58,133 nt of DNA from Magnetospirillum molischianum DSM 120 (GTDB lineage: Bacteria > Pseudomonadota > Alphaproteobacteria > Rhodospirillales > Magnetospirillaceae), in NCBI RefSeq assembly GCF_000294655.1, contig NZ_CAHP01000010.1:45518-103650 (forward strand), given 5' to 3'. A model generated the notes under the pieces. It did not search any database. It was not told where the DNA came from and saw only the letters and a program-made list of their open reading frames with translations. Each line of letters starts with the position of its first letter. Within the stretch, counting starts at the first letter, position 1. This document shows, piece after piece, positions 34,484 through 42,572 of this stretch. The position numbers and the translations under genes were made by a program.

Positions 34484-35275
34484 ATGAACAGTCAGGTTAC
34501 CGCTCATCGTCCCCAGGGCTGCGCCAAGGTCTCGGCCCGATCCCTCAGCGTTCATTACGGCGAAAAGCATGCATTGCAGGCGGTCGATCTCGACATCCGC
34601 GCTGGCGAGGTCACCGCGCTGATTGGCCCCTCGGGCTGCGGTAAATCGACCTTCCTGCGCTGCATCAACCGCATGAACGATATGGTCGAAGGCGCGAAGG
34701 TCAGCGGTAGCCTGACGCTCGATGGCTCGGATATTTACGACCGCGCGCTTGACGTGGTGCAGTTACGGGCACGAGTCGGGATGGTGTTCCAAAAGCCCAA
34801 TCCATTCCCCAAATCGATCTACGACAACATTGCCTACGGCCCGCGTATCCACGGTCTGGCCCGCGATCAGAACGAGTTGGACGAGATCGTGATGACCAGC
34901 CTGGAGCGGGCCGGTTTGCTGGCCGAGGTCAAAGACCGGCTGACCGAATCCGGCACCAGCCTATCGGGCGGACAACAGCAACGCCTGTGCATCGCGCGCG
35001 CCATCGCGGTCGGCCCCGAAGTAATCCTGATGGATGAGCCGTGTTCAGCGCTCGACCCGATCGCCACCGCCAAGGTCGAGGAACTGATCGACGATTTGCG
35101 TGAAAATTACACCATCGTGATCGTCACCCACTCGATGCAGCAGGCCGCCCGCGTGTCCCAGCGCACCGCGTTCTTTCACCTGGGCAAACTGATTGAGGTC
35201 AGCGACACTGAACAGATCTTCACCAACCCACAGCAGCCACTGACTCAGGGCTATATCACCGGCCGTTTCGGCTGA
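34484..35275 (+). CDS. pstB: Phosphate ABC transporter ATPase
   Basis: The 263-residue ATPase has Walker [10 protein letters not shown], the Q-loop [18 protein letters not shown] typical of PstB, signature [14 protein letters not shown], Walker [14 protein letters not shown], and the switch histidine in [14 protein letters not shown]. It powers PstCA and also takes part in phosphate signalling through PhoU. Confidence 0.97.
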   Translation: MNSQVTAHRPQGCAKVSARSLSVHYGEKHALQAVDLDIRAGEVTALIGPSGCGKSTFLRCINRMNDMVEGAKVSGSLTLDGSDIYDRALDVVQLRARVGMVFQKPNPFPKSIYDNIAYGPRIHGLARDQNELDEIVMTSLERAGLLAEVKDRLTESGTSLSGGQQQRLCIARAIAVGPEVILMDEPCSALDPIATAKVEELIDDLRENYTIVIVTHSMQQAARVSQRTAFFHLGKLIEVSDTEQIFTNPQQPLTQGYITGRFG

Positions 35276-35285
35276 GGGGGTTCGC

Positions 35286-35987
35286 ATGGAAGAGCAGGTC
35301 CACACGGTTAAATCCTACGACGAGGAACTGGCCCATCTGACCGGCATCATTGCCCGGATGGGCGGCATGGCCGAGGCTCAGTTCGCCTCTAGCCTGCATG
35401 CTCTGTCACGTCGCAACGAAGCCCTGGCCCAACGGGTGATCGAAGGCGACATCCGCATCGACGAGTTGGACAAAGAGGTGCAGAGCTTCGCCGTCCGCCT
35501 GCTTGCGCTGCGCCAGCCGATGGCGGTCGATCTGCGTCAGATCGTCGGTGCCCTCAACATCTCGGGCGAAATCGAACGGGTTGGCGATTATGCCGCCAAT
35601 CTGGCTAAACGCTCGCTGGTTCTGCACCATGTCGGAGTCTCCGTCCCGGTGGCCGGAGTGGTGCGCCTGGGCGATTTGGTCCGCGGCCTGCTGAAGGACG
35701 TACTCGACGCCTATTTGGAAAAAGACGTCGCCAAGGCACTGGGCGTCTGGAGCCGCGACGAAGAAGTCGATGCGATGTATAATGGCGTCATGCAGGATTT
35801 GATAACCCTGATGACACAGGATTCAGGTACCATCACCGCCGCCACCCATCTGCTGTTCATCGCCAAGAATATCGAACGGATCGGCGACCATGCCACCAAC
35901 ATTGCCGAGGCTTTGCATTATCAAATTCTCGGCACCTCGCCCGCTGGCTTGCGGCCCAAGGGCAACACCGTCGGAGGACCGGAATGA
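35286..35987 (+). CDS. phoU: Phosphate signalling regulator PhoU
   Basis: The 233-residue all-helical protein has two three-helix repeats, each with its metal-binding signature: GEIERVGDYAANLAK and KNIERIGDHATNIAEAL. PhoU reports the state of the Pst transporter to the PhoR/PhoB system and keeps it off in phosphate excess. It follows pstB by 10 bases and overlaps phoB by 4. Confidence 0.96.
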   Translation: MEEQVHTVKSYDEELAHLTGIIARMGGMAEAQFASSLHALSRRNEALAQRVIEGDIRIDELDKEVQSFAVRLLALRQPMAVDLRQIVGALNISGEIERVGDYAANLAKRSLVLHHVGVSVPVAGVVRLGDLVRGLLKDVLDAYLEKDVAKALGVWSRDEEVDAMYNGVMQDLITLMTQDSGTITAATHLLFIAKNIERIGDHATNIAEALHYQILGTSPAGLRPKGNTVGGPE

Positions 35988-36712
35988 GCCCGCGTGACGC
36001 CACTCCCGCAGGCCAGGCGAGGCCGCTGATCCTCATTGTCGAGGACGAAGCCTCTCTGGCCACCATGTTGCGCTATAACCTCGAGAAAGAGGGATTTCGC
36101 GTCTGCGAAGCCGGTGACGGCGAAGAGGCTTTGACCCTGGTCGCCGAGCGGCGGCCCGATCTGGTTCTGCTCGACTGGATGTTGCCGTCGCTATCGGGGA
36201 TCGAGGTCTGCCGCCAATTGCGGCGGAAACCCGCCACCCGCGACCTGCCGATCATCATGTTGACCGCGCGCGGCGAGGAAAGCGACAAGATCCGCGGCCT
36301 TAACACCGGGGCCGACGATTATCTGACCAAGCCGTTCTCGCTGCCCGAACTGATGGCCCGCACCCGCGCCTTGCTTCGCCGCGCCCAGCCGGTACCGCAA
36401 AAGGGACAACTGACCTGGGGCGATATCAGCATGGATCTGGCCGCCCATCGGGTGACCCGAGCGGCCCGGCCCATCCATCTCGGCCCGACTGAATTCCGGC
36501 TGTTACAGTTTTTTCTTCAGCATCCGGGCACGGTGTTCTCACGCGAGGAGTTGCTCGACGCGGTTTGGGGGCCAGACATCTATGTCGAGCCTCGTACCGT
36601 TGACGTTCATATCCGTCGCCTGCGCAAAGCACTGAATTGCGACACCGAAAGCGACATCATCCGTACCGTGCGTGCCGCAGGCTACGCTCTGGACGCAGAA
36701 TCCGCTGCCTGA
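35984..36712 (+). CDS. phoB: Phosphate regulon response regulator PhoB
   Basis: The 242-residue protein has a receiver domain (VEDEAS acidic pocket, phospho-acceptor D64 in VLLDWMLP, lysine in YLTKPFS) and a winged helix (TEFRLLQFFLQHPG, RTVDVHIRRLRKAL, IRTVRAAGYAL). It activates genes with PHO boxes when phosphate is low. No phoR kinase gene follows; it must lie elsewhere. It is the last gene before the tRNA that marks the phage boundary. Confidence 0.94.
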   Translation: MSPRDATPAGQARPLILIVEDEASLATMLRYNLEKEGFRVCEAGDGEEALTLVAERRPDLVLLDWMLPSLSGIEVCRQLRRKPATRDLPIIMLTARGEESDKIRGLNTGADDYLTKPFSLPELMARTRALLRRAQPVPQKGQLTWGDISMDLAAHRVTRAARPIHLGPTEFRLLQFFLQHPGTVFSREELLDAVWGPDIYVEPRTVDVHIRRLRKALNCDTESDIIRTVRAAGYALDAESAA

Positions 36713-36807
36713 GCCGTAGGGGCTTGCGCCGCGACCGCCGTCAGGGTATCTGTCAAAACGACTTCGCGTTCTGGGGTGAATGATCGCGTTTACCCCCTCG
36801 CGACAGG

Positions 36808-36897
36808 GGAAGTGTGGCCGAGTGGTTTAAGGCAGAGGTCTTGAAAACCTCCGAAGTCTCGCGACTTCCGTGGGTTCGAATCCCACCGCTTCCGCCA
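36808..36897 (+). tRNA. tRNA-Ser (anticodon UGA)
   Basis: A 90-base class-II tRNA with encoded CCA end. The acceptor arm pairs GGAAGTG with CGCTTCC (one G-T pair). The anticodon stem is GAGGT/ACCTC around loop CTTGAAA, giving TGA. A variable arm of serine type and the T-loop TTCGAAT are present. It lies at the junction between chromosomal phoB and phage-type genes, a usual integration target. Confidence 0.95.
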
Positions 36898-36904
36898 CAA
36901 ATTC

Positions 36905-36936
36905 AAGCCAATCCTTTGAAAAGGATTGGCTTTTTT
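36905..36936 (+). terminator. tRNA-Ser terminator
   Basis: A perfect 12-bp stem (AAGCCAATCCTT with its complement, loop TGAA) runs into a T6 tract. It starts 8 bases after the tRNA and should end its transcript. Confidence 0.93.
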
Positions 36937-37003
36937 GTTTCCTAAAACGATCAACCCACAACGTAACCCACATATCGTTTTCTGGCTTGGGCAGATGGAG
37001 GGG

Positions 37004-37213
37004 TCACCCCCCTCCCTGCCGCTCTATCTGCCTGCCCATCCAATTGAGAACGTCCGTCTGCTTCCATGCGACGTAGGGACCACCAAACAGCCGCAACGGC
37101 GCGGGGAAATCCCCATCCTTGATTTTGGCGTAAACCGTCGCCCTGGACAGCCCCACCTTGCTCAGAACCTCGGGCAGCCGGAGGAACCGCTCGTCCGGAA
37201 CAACATCAATCAT
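37004..37213 (-). CDS. AlpA-like helix-turn-helix protein (excisionase type)
   Basis: The 69-residue protein has the AlpA/MerR-like winged helix in LRLPEVLSKVGLSRATVYAK followed by KDGDFPAPLRLFGGPYVAW. Such proteins act as phage regulators or excisionases. Its ribosome site GGAGGGG overlaps the stop codon region of the preceding gene, so it is the last gene of the leftward operon. Its position nearest the tRNA fits a role in excision; this is inferred. Confidence 0.8.
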   Translation of the reverse strand: MIDVVPDERFLRLPEVLSKVGLSRATVYAKIKDGDFPAPLRLFGGPYVAWKQTDVLNWMGRQIERQGGG

Positions 37214-37216
37214 CCC

Positions 37217-38362
37217 CTACCCCTCCCCATTCACCCGCGCCCGCTGCTCGTCCAGCGCGCCGGAGCCGAGTTCGCGGCAGACTTCAAGATCGAGCGCCTC
37301 CCACACCGCATCGACCTCGGCTTCCGTCGCCGCGGCCTGCATCTGGGCAAGACCGGCGGCGGCTTCGGAGGAGAGGGTTCCGATTTTTTGCATCCCGCCA
37401 GCGCCAAAAGGGTCGCTCAAGGATTGGGGATCGGCGTCCCGTTCCTGCTGCTGGCGGAGGCGGTCAAGCCGTTCGCGCTCCTCATCGGCGGATCTGGCGA
37501 TCGACCCAAGATTCTCAGACACTGTCCGCAGGAAGGCGTGGGTATCTTTCGTCTGGACCTTCCACCACGCCGTCAAAGCGGCTCGGCCCTTCCTGGCTTC
37601 CTCTTCGGCCTGAACTCGCAACGCCTGTTGCGCCGGGGTGATAATTTCGCCACCAGAAACCCATGCCGCCAATTTGCGCCCGGCATCCTCGTTGATGAGG
37701 TCAATCCCCTCGACAATCGGCTTAAGGGCGTCCGGCACCTTCCCCTTCGGGTATTCGTGCAGGAAGTGGCCCCGGCCGACCATTTGAAGAACGAGGGTCA
37801 GTTCGAACCGCCATGACTTATCGAACTGCTCGACCCATTCGTCCTGGCGCACCCACTCCTTCCGACCGTTGACCTCGACTTCTTTCATCGGCTGCTTGGC
37901 GCGGGTGCAGAAGATCAGGTGGCACCGACTGGTGAGCAGGCGGCGCTTGACCTTCTCCAGGCGGGCCTTCGGGTCTTTCCACTTCGCCACACCTTTGCTG
38001 CCGTTGTTGTCGGCGATGTCGAGGACACCGCCATCACCGCCCCACAGGTGCGAAAGGCTGTCGAACACGGCGACGGTGAACCCGGCTTTTTCCACCTCAT
38101 CCAGGGCGGCGATATACCGCTCCGGGCTGAAGGGAGGGGTCAACTCGGCATAAACGTAGCCCCCAGCGATGGCGTCGCAATAGAGCCGCCCGCGCCCAGC
38201 CTCGGTGTCGATCAGCACCCTCTTGGACGGGTCGGCCTCCATGCCTGCCATCAGCTTAAGGGCGGACAGCGTTTTTCCGGATTCGCTGCCTCCGTAGAAC
38301 TGGATCAGTAAGCGAGCGCCCGCGCGGGTGGCAGGCTGAAAATTGAGAATGCCCATGGTCAT
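37217..38362 (-). CDS. RecA-fold phage ATPase (AAA_24-like)
   Basis: The 381-residue protein has Walker A GGSESGKT (about 24-31), a Walker-B-like strand FTVAVFDSLSHLW, and a sensor-like LIFCTRAKQ. The C-terminal third is charged and helical. Such nucleotide-binding proteins accompany phage exonucleases and are thought to aid recombination or replication. The ATG at 38362 overlaps the nuclease stop (ATGA); an ATG two codons on has better spacing to GGAG, so either start is possible. Confidence 0.78.
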   Translation of the reverse strand: MTMGILNFQPATRAGARLLIQFYGGSESGKTLSALKLMAGMEADPSKRVLIDTEAGRGRLYCDAIAGGYVYAELTPPFSPERYIAALDEVEKAGFTVAVFDSLSHLWGGDGGVLDIADNNGSKGVAKWKDPKARLEKVKRRLLTSRCHLIFCTRAKQPMKEVEVNGRKEWVRQDEWVEQFDKSWRFELTLVLQMVGRGHFLHEYPKGKVPDALKPIVEGIDLINEDAGRKLAAWVSGGEIITPAQQALRVQAEEEARKGRAALTAWWKVQTKDTHAFLRTVSENLGSIARSADEERERLDRLRQQQERDADPQSLSDPFGAGGMQKIGTLSSEAAAGLAQMQAAATEAEVDAVWEALDLEVCRELGSGALDEQRARVNGEG

Positions 38363-39360
38363 GCTCCAGGGATGAAGGCGTTTTCGACGGCGCGGCGAAT
38401 CGCCGCTGGCGCGGCGCGCTCGGTGATTGATCGGCCGCGTTCGGCGATGCGTTGGTGTGCGTAAGGGGGAATACCGACCCGAAAGGCGGTGTCCTGGTCA
38501 AGGCTATCGCGGCGGCGATAGCCCGGCCATGCCGCACGATGCTGGCCGTCCTTAAGGCACCGGGCGAACAGGTCGAGCGCCTCGCGGTTTTCCTGCCGAC
38601 CGGCGTCGAGCGCAAAGCTGTCGAGCTCAATCACGCTGGCCAAATATGGCGGCGACTTTTCCTGAACAACGAACCAGTAATGTTTCGGCTCGTTGCCCGT
38701 CGCCAGTTGCCACCCGTCCAGATACCATGCGGCACGGCGGTAATAGCGCAGGTTGTCAGCCGCCCGCCCAAAGTCGAGTGGGTTGGCATCGATGGCTGTC
38801 TTGTAGTCGATCAGATAAGACTGATCATCTGGAACCCGGTCGGCCCGCAAGCGGCACCAAACGCCGGTGACAGGGTCACGCCAGAAAGCAGACACCTCCG
38901 ACCTCCCCGGCCGCTCGAAAGCGGCGCGGGCGAAGCTGTTGGCGAACAGGGCGTCGCGCATGTCGATGATTTGCCGATGCTGCTCTGTCAGCAGGGGGAT
39001 TTGGCCAGCGGCGCGGGCCTCGTCTCTGGCCGTCCGGGCCGCCTTGGTCTTGTAATCGTCCGCCTCGATCACGCGAACCGAAGCCTCGAACAGGCCCGGT
39101 TCCAGGAAAACAATGTGGGCGGCCTTGCCGAGGCCGAACGCCGTCGTTTCGGTCGCCTCCCACGACGGGTTGAGCCGCTGGCTTTCCCACCAGAATCGGG
39201 CGGGGCATTCGTCGAGCATGGTGTCCACGCCGCCAGCCGACAGGCTCGGCGTCGGGCACGGGTCGGCGTGATAGACCTCGTTCGGCATGTCGTAGATGCC
39301 GGGTCCGGTCGCGGCGAGAGCTGCGCGGGCTTCGGCGAGGTTGGTGATGAGGTCAGCCAT
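38359..39360 (-). CDS. RecE-like PD-(D/E)XK exonuclease
   Basis: The 333-residue protein opens with GIYDMPNEVYHADP and GKAAHIVFLEP, features of the lambda-type PDDEXK family near RecE. The catalytic core is seen in RLRADRVPDDQ and LIDYKTA (Asp and D-Y-K). It should resect double-strand ends so that a partner can anneal or exchange strands; the next gene encodes the likely ATPase partner. Start MADLITNLA is chosen after GGAG; 45 codons upstream are not conserved. Confidence 0.82.
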   Translation of the reverse strand: MADLITNLAEARAALAATGPGIYDMPNEVYHADPCPTPSLSAGGVDTMLDECPARFWWESQRLNPSWEATETTAFGLGKAAHIVFLEPGLFEASVRVIEADDYKTKAARTARDEARAAGQIPLLTEQHRQIIDMRDALFANSFARAAFERPGRSEVSAFWRDPVTGVWCRLRADRVPDDQSYLIDYKTAIDANPLDFGRAADNLRYYRRAAWYLDGWQLATGNEPKHYWFVVQEKSPPYLASVIELDSFALDAGRQENREALDLFARCLKDGQHRAAWPGYRRRDSLDQDTAFRVGIPPYAHQRIAERGRSITERAAPAAIRRAVENAFIPGA

Positions 39361-39427
39361 AGTCAGCGGCTCCATCTGTGGAGATTTCGAATTACCCAGG
39401 GCAGGCAGCGGCGGATAAAGGCGGGGA

Positions 39428-39856
39428 TCATTGGCGGGGCTCCTGCTGCTTTGCCCAATCCCGGACGATTGCTGGGGTTGCGTCCCGAGCGGCACGCCAA
39501 ATCAGGCGCAGCTTCGCGAGGTCGGTCTGAGCGGCCATGTGGCATTCGGGCTCAGGCAGGCCGAGTTGATCGGCGATCCAGCGGTACGTCCGGTTGCGGG
39601 CCGATTTCTGGATGCGGCGGACGGCGGCGGCGTATTCGTCGGTGCCGGGTTTTTCCTTGATGTCGTAGGCGCCCGGCGCGTCCCTCCACAGCCGGTCAAC
39701 GACCTCATGGCAATGCTGCCGCGCCCTGTGGATTTCGGCCGACACCAGCGGCTTGCCATGCCAGGACCAAAGTCCGCAGCAGCGGTGCTTAATTCCGTAG
39801 GAAGTCTGAACCTCGGCAGCGGGTTCCCCGCAAGACGGGCAGATCGGCGCGTTCAT
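39428..39856 (-). CDS. Zinc-finger phage protein (DUF3268-like)
   Basis: The 142-residue protein begins MNAPICPSCGEPAAEV and continues with HRCCGLWSWHGKPLV, giving two Cys-rich knuckles for one zinc. The rest is helical and charged. It resembles zinc-finger-containing phage proteins of the DUF3268 kind; function is unknown. Its start overlaps the tiny membrane-protein gene upstream by ATGA. Confidence 0.72.
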   Translation of the reverse strand: MNAPICPSCGEPAAEVQTSYGIKHRCCGLWSWHGKPLVSAEIHRARQHCHEVVDRLWRDAPGAYDIKEKPGTDEYAAAVRRIQKSARNRTYRWIADQLGLPEPECHMAAQTDLAKLRLIWRAARDATPAIVRDWAKQQEPRQ

Positions 39857-39936
39857 GGCATTGTCTCCAGCAGCAGGGCGAACAGCACCACAAGCACCCC
39901 GGCCTCGATGATCAGCAGGCGGTCGGCTAGGCGCAT
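39853..39936 (-). CDS. 27-residue membrane peptide
   Basis: This 27-codon gene encodes a charged start (MRLADRLL) and one hydrophobic helix (IIEAGVLVVLFALLL). Its start lies 10 bases inside the end of the preceding gene and its stop overlaps the next start, so it is set into a chain of coupled genes. The overlaps and helix make it credible despite its size. Role unknown. Confidence 0.6.
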   Translation of the reverse strand: MRLADRLLIIEAGVLVVLFALLLETMP

Positions 39937-40169
39937 GGCGGCAAATCCTCGGGCTGGAAGCTGCTGACCGGGTGCCGCAGAGAGACGACGCTCGGGCTGG
40001 TGACGATCTCCTCGGGCCAGACGACGATACTGTCGCCGTCCGACGTCTCGACCCGATAAGCGATGATCGACCCGCTGATGCGTCTGGTGACGTTGCGCAC
40101 GACGGCCGGGCCGGAATACTCCCCCGGCACGGAGACGATGACGGTGGTGTCGAGGGGGATTGGGTTCAT
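39927..40169 (-). CDS. Small phage protein, beta-rich
   Basis: The 80-residue product (MNPIPLDTTVIVSVPGEYSG) looks like a small beta-barrel: alternating strands such as AVVRNVTRRISGSIIAYRVE and SIVVWPEEI. The ribosome site GGAG overlaps the stop of the preceding gene. No family is recognised. Confidence 0.6.
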   Translation of the reverse strand: MNPIPLDTTVIVSVPGEYSGPAVVRNVTRRISGSIIAYRVETSDGDSIVVWPEEIVTSPSVVSLRHPVSSFQPEDLPPCA

Positions 40170-40174
40170 GGCCC

Positions 40175-40570
40175 CTACTCCGCTGCTACGGCGTCGGGCC
40201 AGTCGTCGCGTTCGAACGACTCGGGTTCGGGCGCGGCAACGGGGGTGGTGGCGTCGTCGATCAGTTCGTCCTGGCGCGCCATCAGCCAATCGGCGATCAA
40301 CTGCCAGAGCGGCGACGAGGTCGGCAGGCGGCGGTATTCACCTTTGGTCGCCTGCTGGGTATCGCGGTGCCCGTAGACCTCGATCTCGGTAATCTCGATC
40401 TCGGCTTCATCGCCGGGATACCAGCAGCCCGCAGCGGTGTTGAAGCTGTCCGCGCTGCCGGGCGAATAGGTGAAAGTCGCGACCCCCTCGATATCGACTT
40501 CTTCGGCCAGGATCAGACCGGCCTCGATAACCTTGTGGGGGAAGGTGAAGTTGTAGGTGCTGGTCAGCAT
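40175..40570 (-). CDS. Hypothetical phage protein, acidic
   Basis: The 131-residue acidic protein starts MLTSTYNFTFPHKVIEAG and includes GCWYPGDEAEIEITEIEVYG and SSPLWQLIADWLMARQDEL. A GAGGAGGG site lies in the end of the gene before it, 3 bases away, so it is part of the leftward operon. Not recognised. Confidence 0.65.
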   Translation of the reverse strand: MLTSTYNFTFPHKVIEAGLILAEEVDIEGVATFTYSPGSADSFNTAAGCWYPGDEAEIEITEIEVYGHRDTQQATKGEYRRLPTSSPLWQLIADWLMARQDELIDDATTPVAAPEPESFERDDWPDAVAAE

Positions 40571-40573
40571 GGT

Positions 40574-40780
40574 TCAGCCCTCCTCGTCTCGGGAAGCTGC
40601 GATGGCTGCGCGGTACTGGTCGTACCGGGAGATAGCGGCGGCCAGCTTGGCGTTCAGGTCACGGAGGCGGTCGCCCTCACGTCGAGAATCAGTGAGGTCA
40701 GACTCTGCCTCCAGGTACAGCGCGCGGATGCGGGCGTTCTCGGTAGCCAGATCGGGTGCAGTGGTGTTCGGATCGGCCAT
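40574..40780 (-). CDS. Short coiled-coil phage protein, first gene of the leftward operon
   Basis: The 68-residue product (MADPNTTAPDLATENARIRA) is predicted to be a helix or coiled coil. The start lies behind GGAGGGAAAG. It is the first gene after the pair of operator palindromes, so it is the most tightly repressed in the lysogen if those sites work as proposed. Confidence 0.65.
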   Translation of the reverse strand: MADPNTTAPDLATENARIRALYLEAESDLTDSRREGDRLRDLNAKLAAAISRYDQYRAAIAASRDEEG

Positions 40781-40816
40781 CTTTCCCTCCCATCGGGGTG
40801 TTGATGGGGTTATGTT

Positions 40817-40830
40817 CACAGAATTCTGTG
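40817..40830. promoter_or_regulatory. Phage operator palindrome, left pair, site 1
   Basis: CACAGAATTCTGTG is a perfect 14-bp palindrome located 36 bases before the first gene of the leftward operon. The same sequence recurs at 49012 in the repressor/Cro intergenic region. On the minus strand it sits behind TTGCCA, so it could block that promoter. Confidence 0.75.
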
Positions 40831-40849
40831 CATATGGCAACAGAGAATG

Positions 40850-40863
40850 CACAGAATTCTGTT
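40850..40863. promoter_or_regulatory. Phage operator palindrome, left pair, site 2
   Basis: CACAGAATTCTGTT has a perfect 12-bp core. Its centre is 33 bp, about three helical turns, from that of site 1, which would let two bound dimers face the same side of the DNA. Confidence 0.72.
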
Positions 40864-40934
40864 CTTCATGCAAAACCGCCTCTGTGCGACCATGCGTTGT
40901 GCATTGGCGCGAAACCTGACCGAAAGAGGTAGCG

Positions 40935-41249
40935 ATGGTGAGGGTGTTGATTGCGGCTGTAATTCTGGCGGTATCCAGCGGATCAGCCTCGGCGCAGCTT
41001 TACAACCCGCTCGAAACCACGAGCGATTCCCGCGCCCGGCACTCGGCCGAGAATTACGACACCTATCGCAGTCGGGGGAACGACGCACCGCTGGGCGGAT
41101 ACTCCCACCCCATGGGCGATCCGTCGCCGTCTGGGACGCTCACTCCCGGTTACGGCTCGTCCGGGTCAGGCTATGGCAGCAGCCCCTTACAGAGCGGGAA
41201 CAGCCAGGGCGGATACGGATCGAATAATCGGGGATCACGGGGATGGTAA
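40935..41249 (+). CDS. Secreted Gly/Ser-rich protein
   Basis: The 104-residue protein has a signal peptide (1-20, ending SGSASA). A low-complexity tail of Gly, Ser, Tyr and Asn follows (for example GYGSSGSGYGSSPLQS). AGAGGT lies 4 bases before the ATG. No catalytic motif is visible; it may be a surface or periplasmic filler. It is the first rightward gene of the cargo block. Confidence 0.65.
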   Translation: MVRVLIAAVILAVSSGSASAQLYNPLETTSDSRARHSAENYDTYRSRGNDAPLGGYSHPMGDPSPSGTLTPGYGSSGSGYGSSPLQSGNSQGGYGSNNRGSRGW

Positions 41250-41665
41250 TGGGTATATGGAGCCGCGCATTCCCTACAAAAGAGGTTAGAGCTTCATTAC
41301 TGGCCCTCTCGATTGAGAAAGAGAGAATTTCAAAGGACATATTTCTCTCCAGTGCTTTCTCCATTGTTGAGAAACGGGTTATTTCTACAATTTCTGAATT
41401 ACCAGATAATGTAAAAAAATCAATTACAGAGGATGGGTTTAGTCCAACCGATCTCGTAAGAATAATGCTGCGCAACGGATCACATGACATCCTATCATCA
41501 GGGGCGCTTCACATTTACAGGGGCGTTCTATCCGTTGATGGAAACAATGTTCACTCCCTGTGGACTTATTTAGTTAATGAATTTGTAAAAGAAGGAAAAA
41601 TGACCCCAGAAGAAGCTGAATCCGATAGGGATTATCTCGCCGAACAAATTGCGTCCGCTGGATAA
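41249..41665 (+). CDS. Hypothetical cargo protein
   Basis: The 138-residue product starts at an ATG overlapping the previous stop (TAATG), behind GGGGA. It is mostly helical and has lower GC and many AT-ending codons compared with phage and host genes, a sign of separate origin. No family is recognised. Confidence 0.65.
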   Translation: MGIWSRAFPTKEVRASLLALSIEKERISKDIFLSSAFSIVEKRVISTISELPDNVKKSITEDGFSPTDLVRIMLRNGSHDILSSGALHIYRGVLSVDGNNVHSLWTYLVNEFVKEGKMTPEEAESDRDYLAEQIASAG

Positions 41666-41696
41666 ACATTCCGCTTCCTGCGATTAAAAGGATTTC

Positions 41697-42140
41697 ATGA
41701 GCCGCCTCCTCTCCGTCACCAGCGCCCTGATCCTCGCCGGATGCGCGTTCCACGAGGTTCATCCCCTCAGTGCTATTGATCGGTCGGATAAGATCGCGCT
41801 CGTCCCGCCCGGTTCCTTTGGTGTCATCGGGGAGATGAAAGCGGCGCTCGCCCGCAATGGCTGGACGCTCATCGTCTCGACGGGAGATCAGAAGGTCACC
41901 GGAAAAATCGCGCCCGACATTGACGTCAAGATCGGGAACGAGCGCAGCCCGCGATACACCTTCCTGGTGGAGCAACACACCTGGAACCCTTGCCTGATCG
42001 GGGCCAATGCCTTGCGCTATGAAATCTCGATCATCGACACGCGAACCGGGGGCGAGGTGCACCGGATCAAAGGGCGCGGAGATTGTTGGTTTGGGCGGAA
42101 TGACGCCGAGATCGCCGAGGCAATTGACGGATTACGGTGA
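41697..42140 (+). CDS. Lipoprotein
   Basis: The 147-residue protein has a lipobox LILAGC after MSRLLSVTSA, with cysteine at 16. The mature part has strands such as KIALVPPGSFGVIG and TFLVEQHTWNPC, and ends EIAEAIDGLR, as in small periplasm-facing lipoproteins. It could act in lysogenic conversion or membrane anchoring. Not further recognised. Confidence 0.7.
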   Translation: MSRLLSVTSALILAGCAFHEVHPLSAIDRSDKIALVPPGSFGVIGEMKAALARNGWTLIVSTGDQKVTGKIAPDIDVKIGNERSPRYTFLVEQHTWNPCLIGANALRYEISIIDTRTGGEVHRIKGRGDCWFGRNDAEIAEAIDGLR

Positions 42141-42174
42141 TGGGTGACGCCCCCTCGATCCCACCTACCTCGAC

Positions 42175-42324
42175 ATGGTTGACGACGTGGCGCAACGGAT
42201 TGCCGCCTGGGACGGCAGCGGCGATCAGGACGAGTTCGCCCGACAGGTAGCGATCCTGGCGAGCGCGGCCCCGAAGCTGACGGCGGAAGTGCGGCGGTTG
42301 AGATGGGAACCGGAGAGGGATTAG
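42175..42324 (+). CDS. Small hypothetical protein
   Basis: A 49-codon frame encodes MVDDVAQRIAAWDGSGDQDE, then FARQVAILASAAPKLTAEVR, a plausible helical protein. The open frame extends upstream to 42148 (DPTYLD) without another start, and there is no clear ribosome site, so it could be the tail of a decayed gene. Confidence 0.4.
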   Translation: MVDDVAQRIAAWDGSGDQDEFARQVAILASAAPKLTAEVRRLRWEPERD

Positions 42325-42572
42325 GGGTTGGGGCGCGAAAGATCGCGCTCGGACCAGATATCAGCCAAACGCATTGCGGCCTCAAAGGAGCACATTTTCC
42401 CTAAAACAATTATTCCATTATTCCCTTTGTTGGTTTCGATCACCTCAAAAATAAAATAGCCTCCGAACCCAAGGTGTTCGGCCCCAGAATCAATCACCGT
42501 TTGCCGCGCAAGGGTGGCTACATGAATGCTTCTTTCTGCATTTATTATAGAACTCGCGAGGATATTTTCCAT
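42321..42572 (-). CDS. Hypothetical protein, head-to-head with the next gene
   Basis: The 83-residue product (MENILASSIINAERSIHVAT) looks like a folded alpha/beta protein with FGGYFIFEVIETNKG. Its start codon shares CATG with the rightward gene, and GGGGAG lies 8 bases upstream inside that gene. Codon use is AT-rich. Not recognised. Confidence 0.5.
   Translation of the reverse strand: MENILASSIINAERSIHVATLARQTVIDSGAEHLGFGGYFIFEVIETNKGNNGIIVLGKMCSFEAAMRLADIWSERDLSRPNP

Noticed and set aside
36898-37003. Remnant integrase next to the tRNA
   Set aside because: Neither strand shows an integrase catalytic motif in this short stretch.
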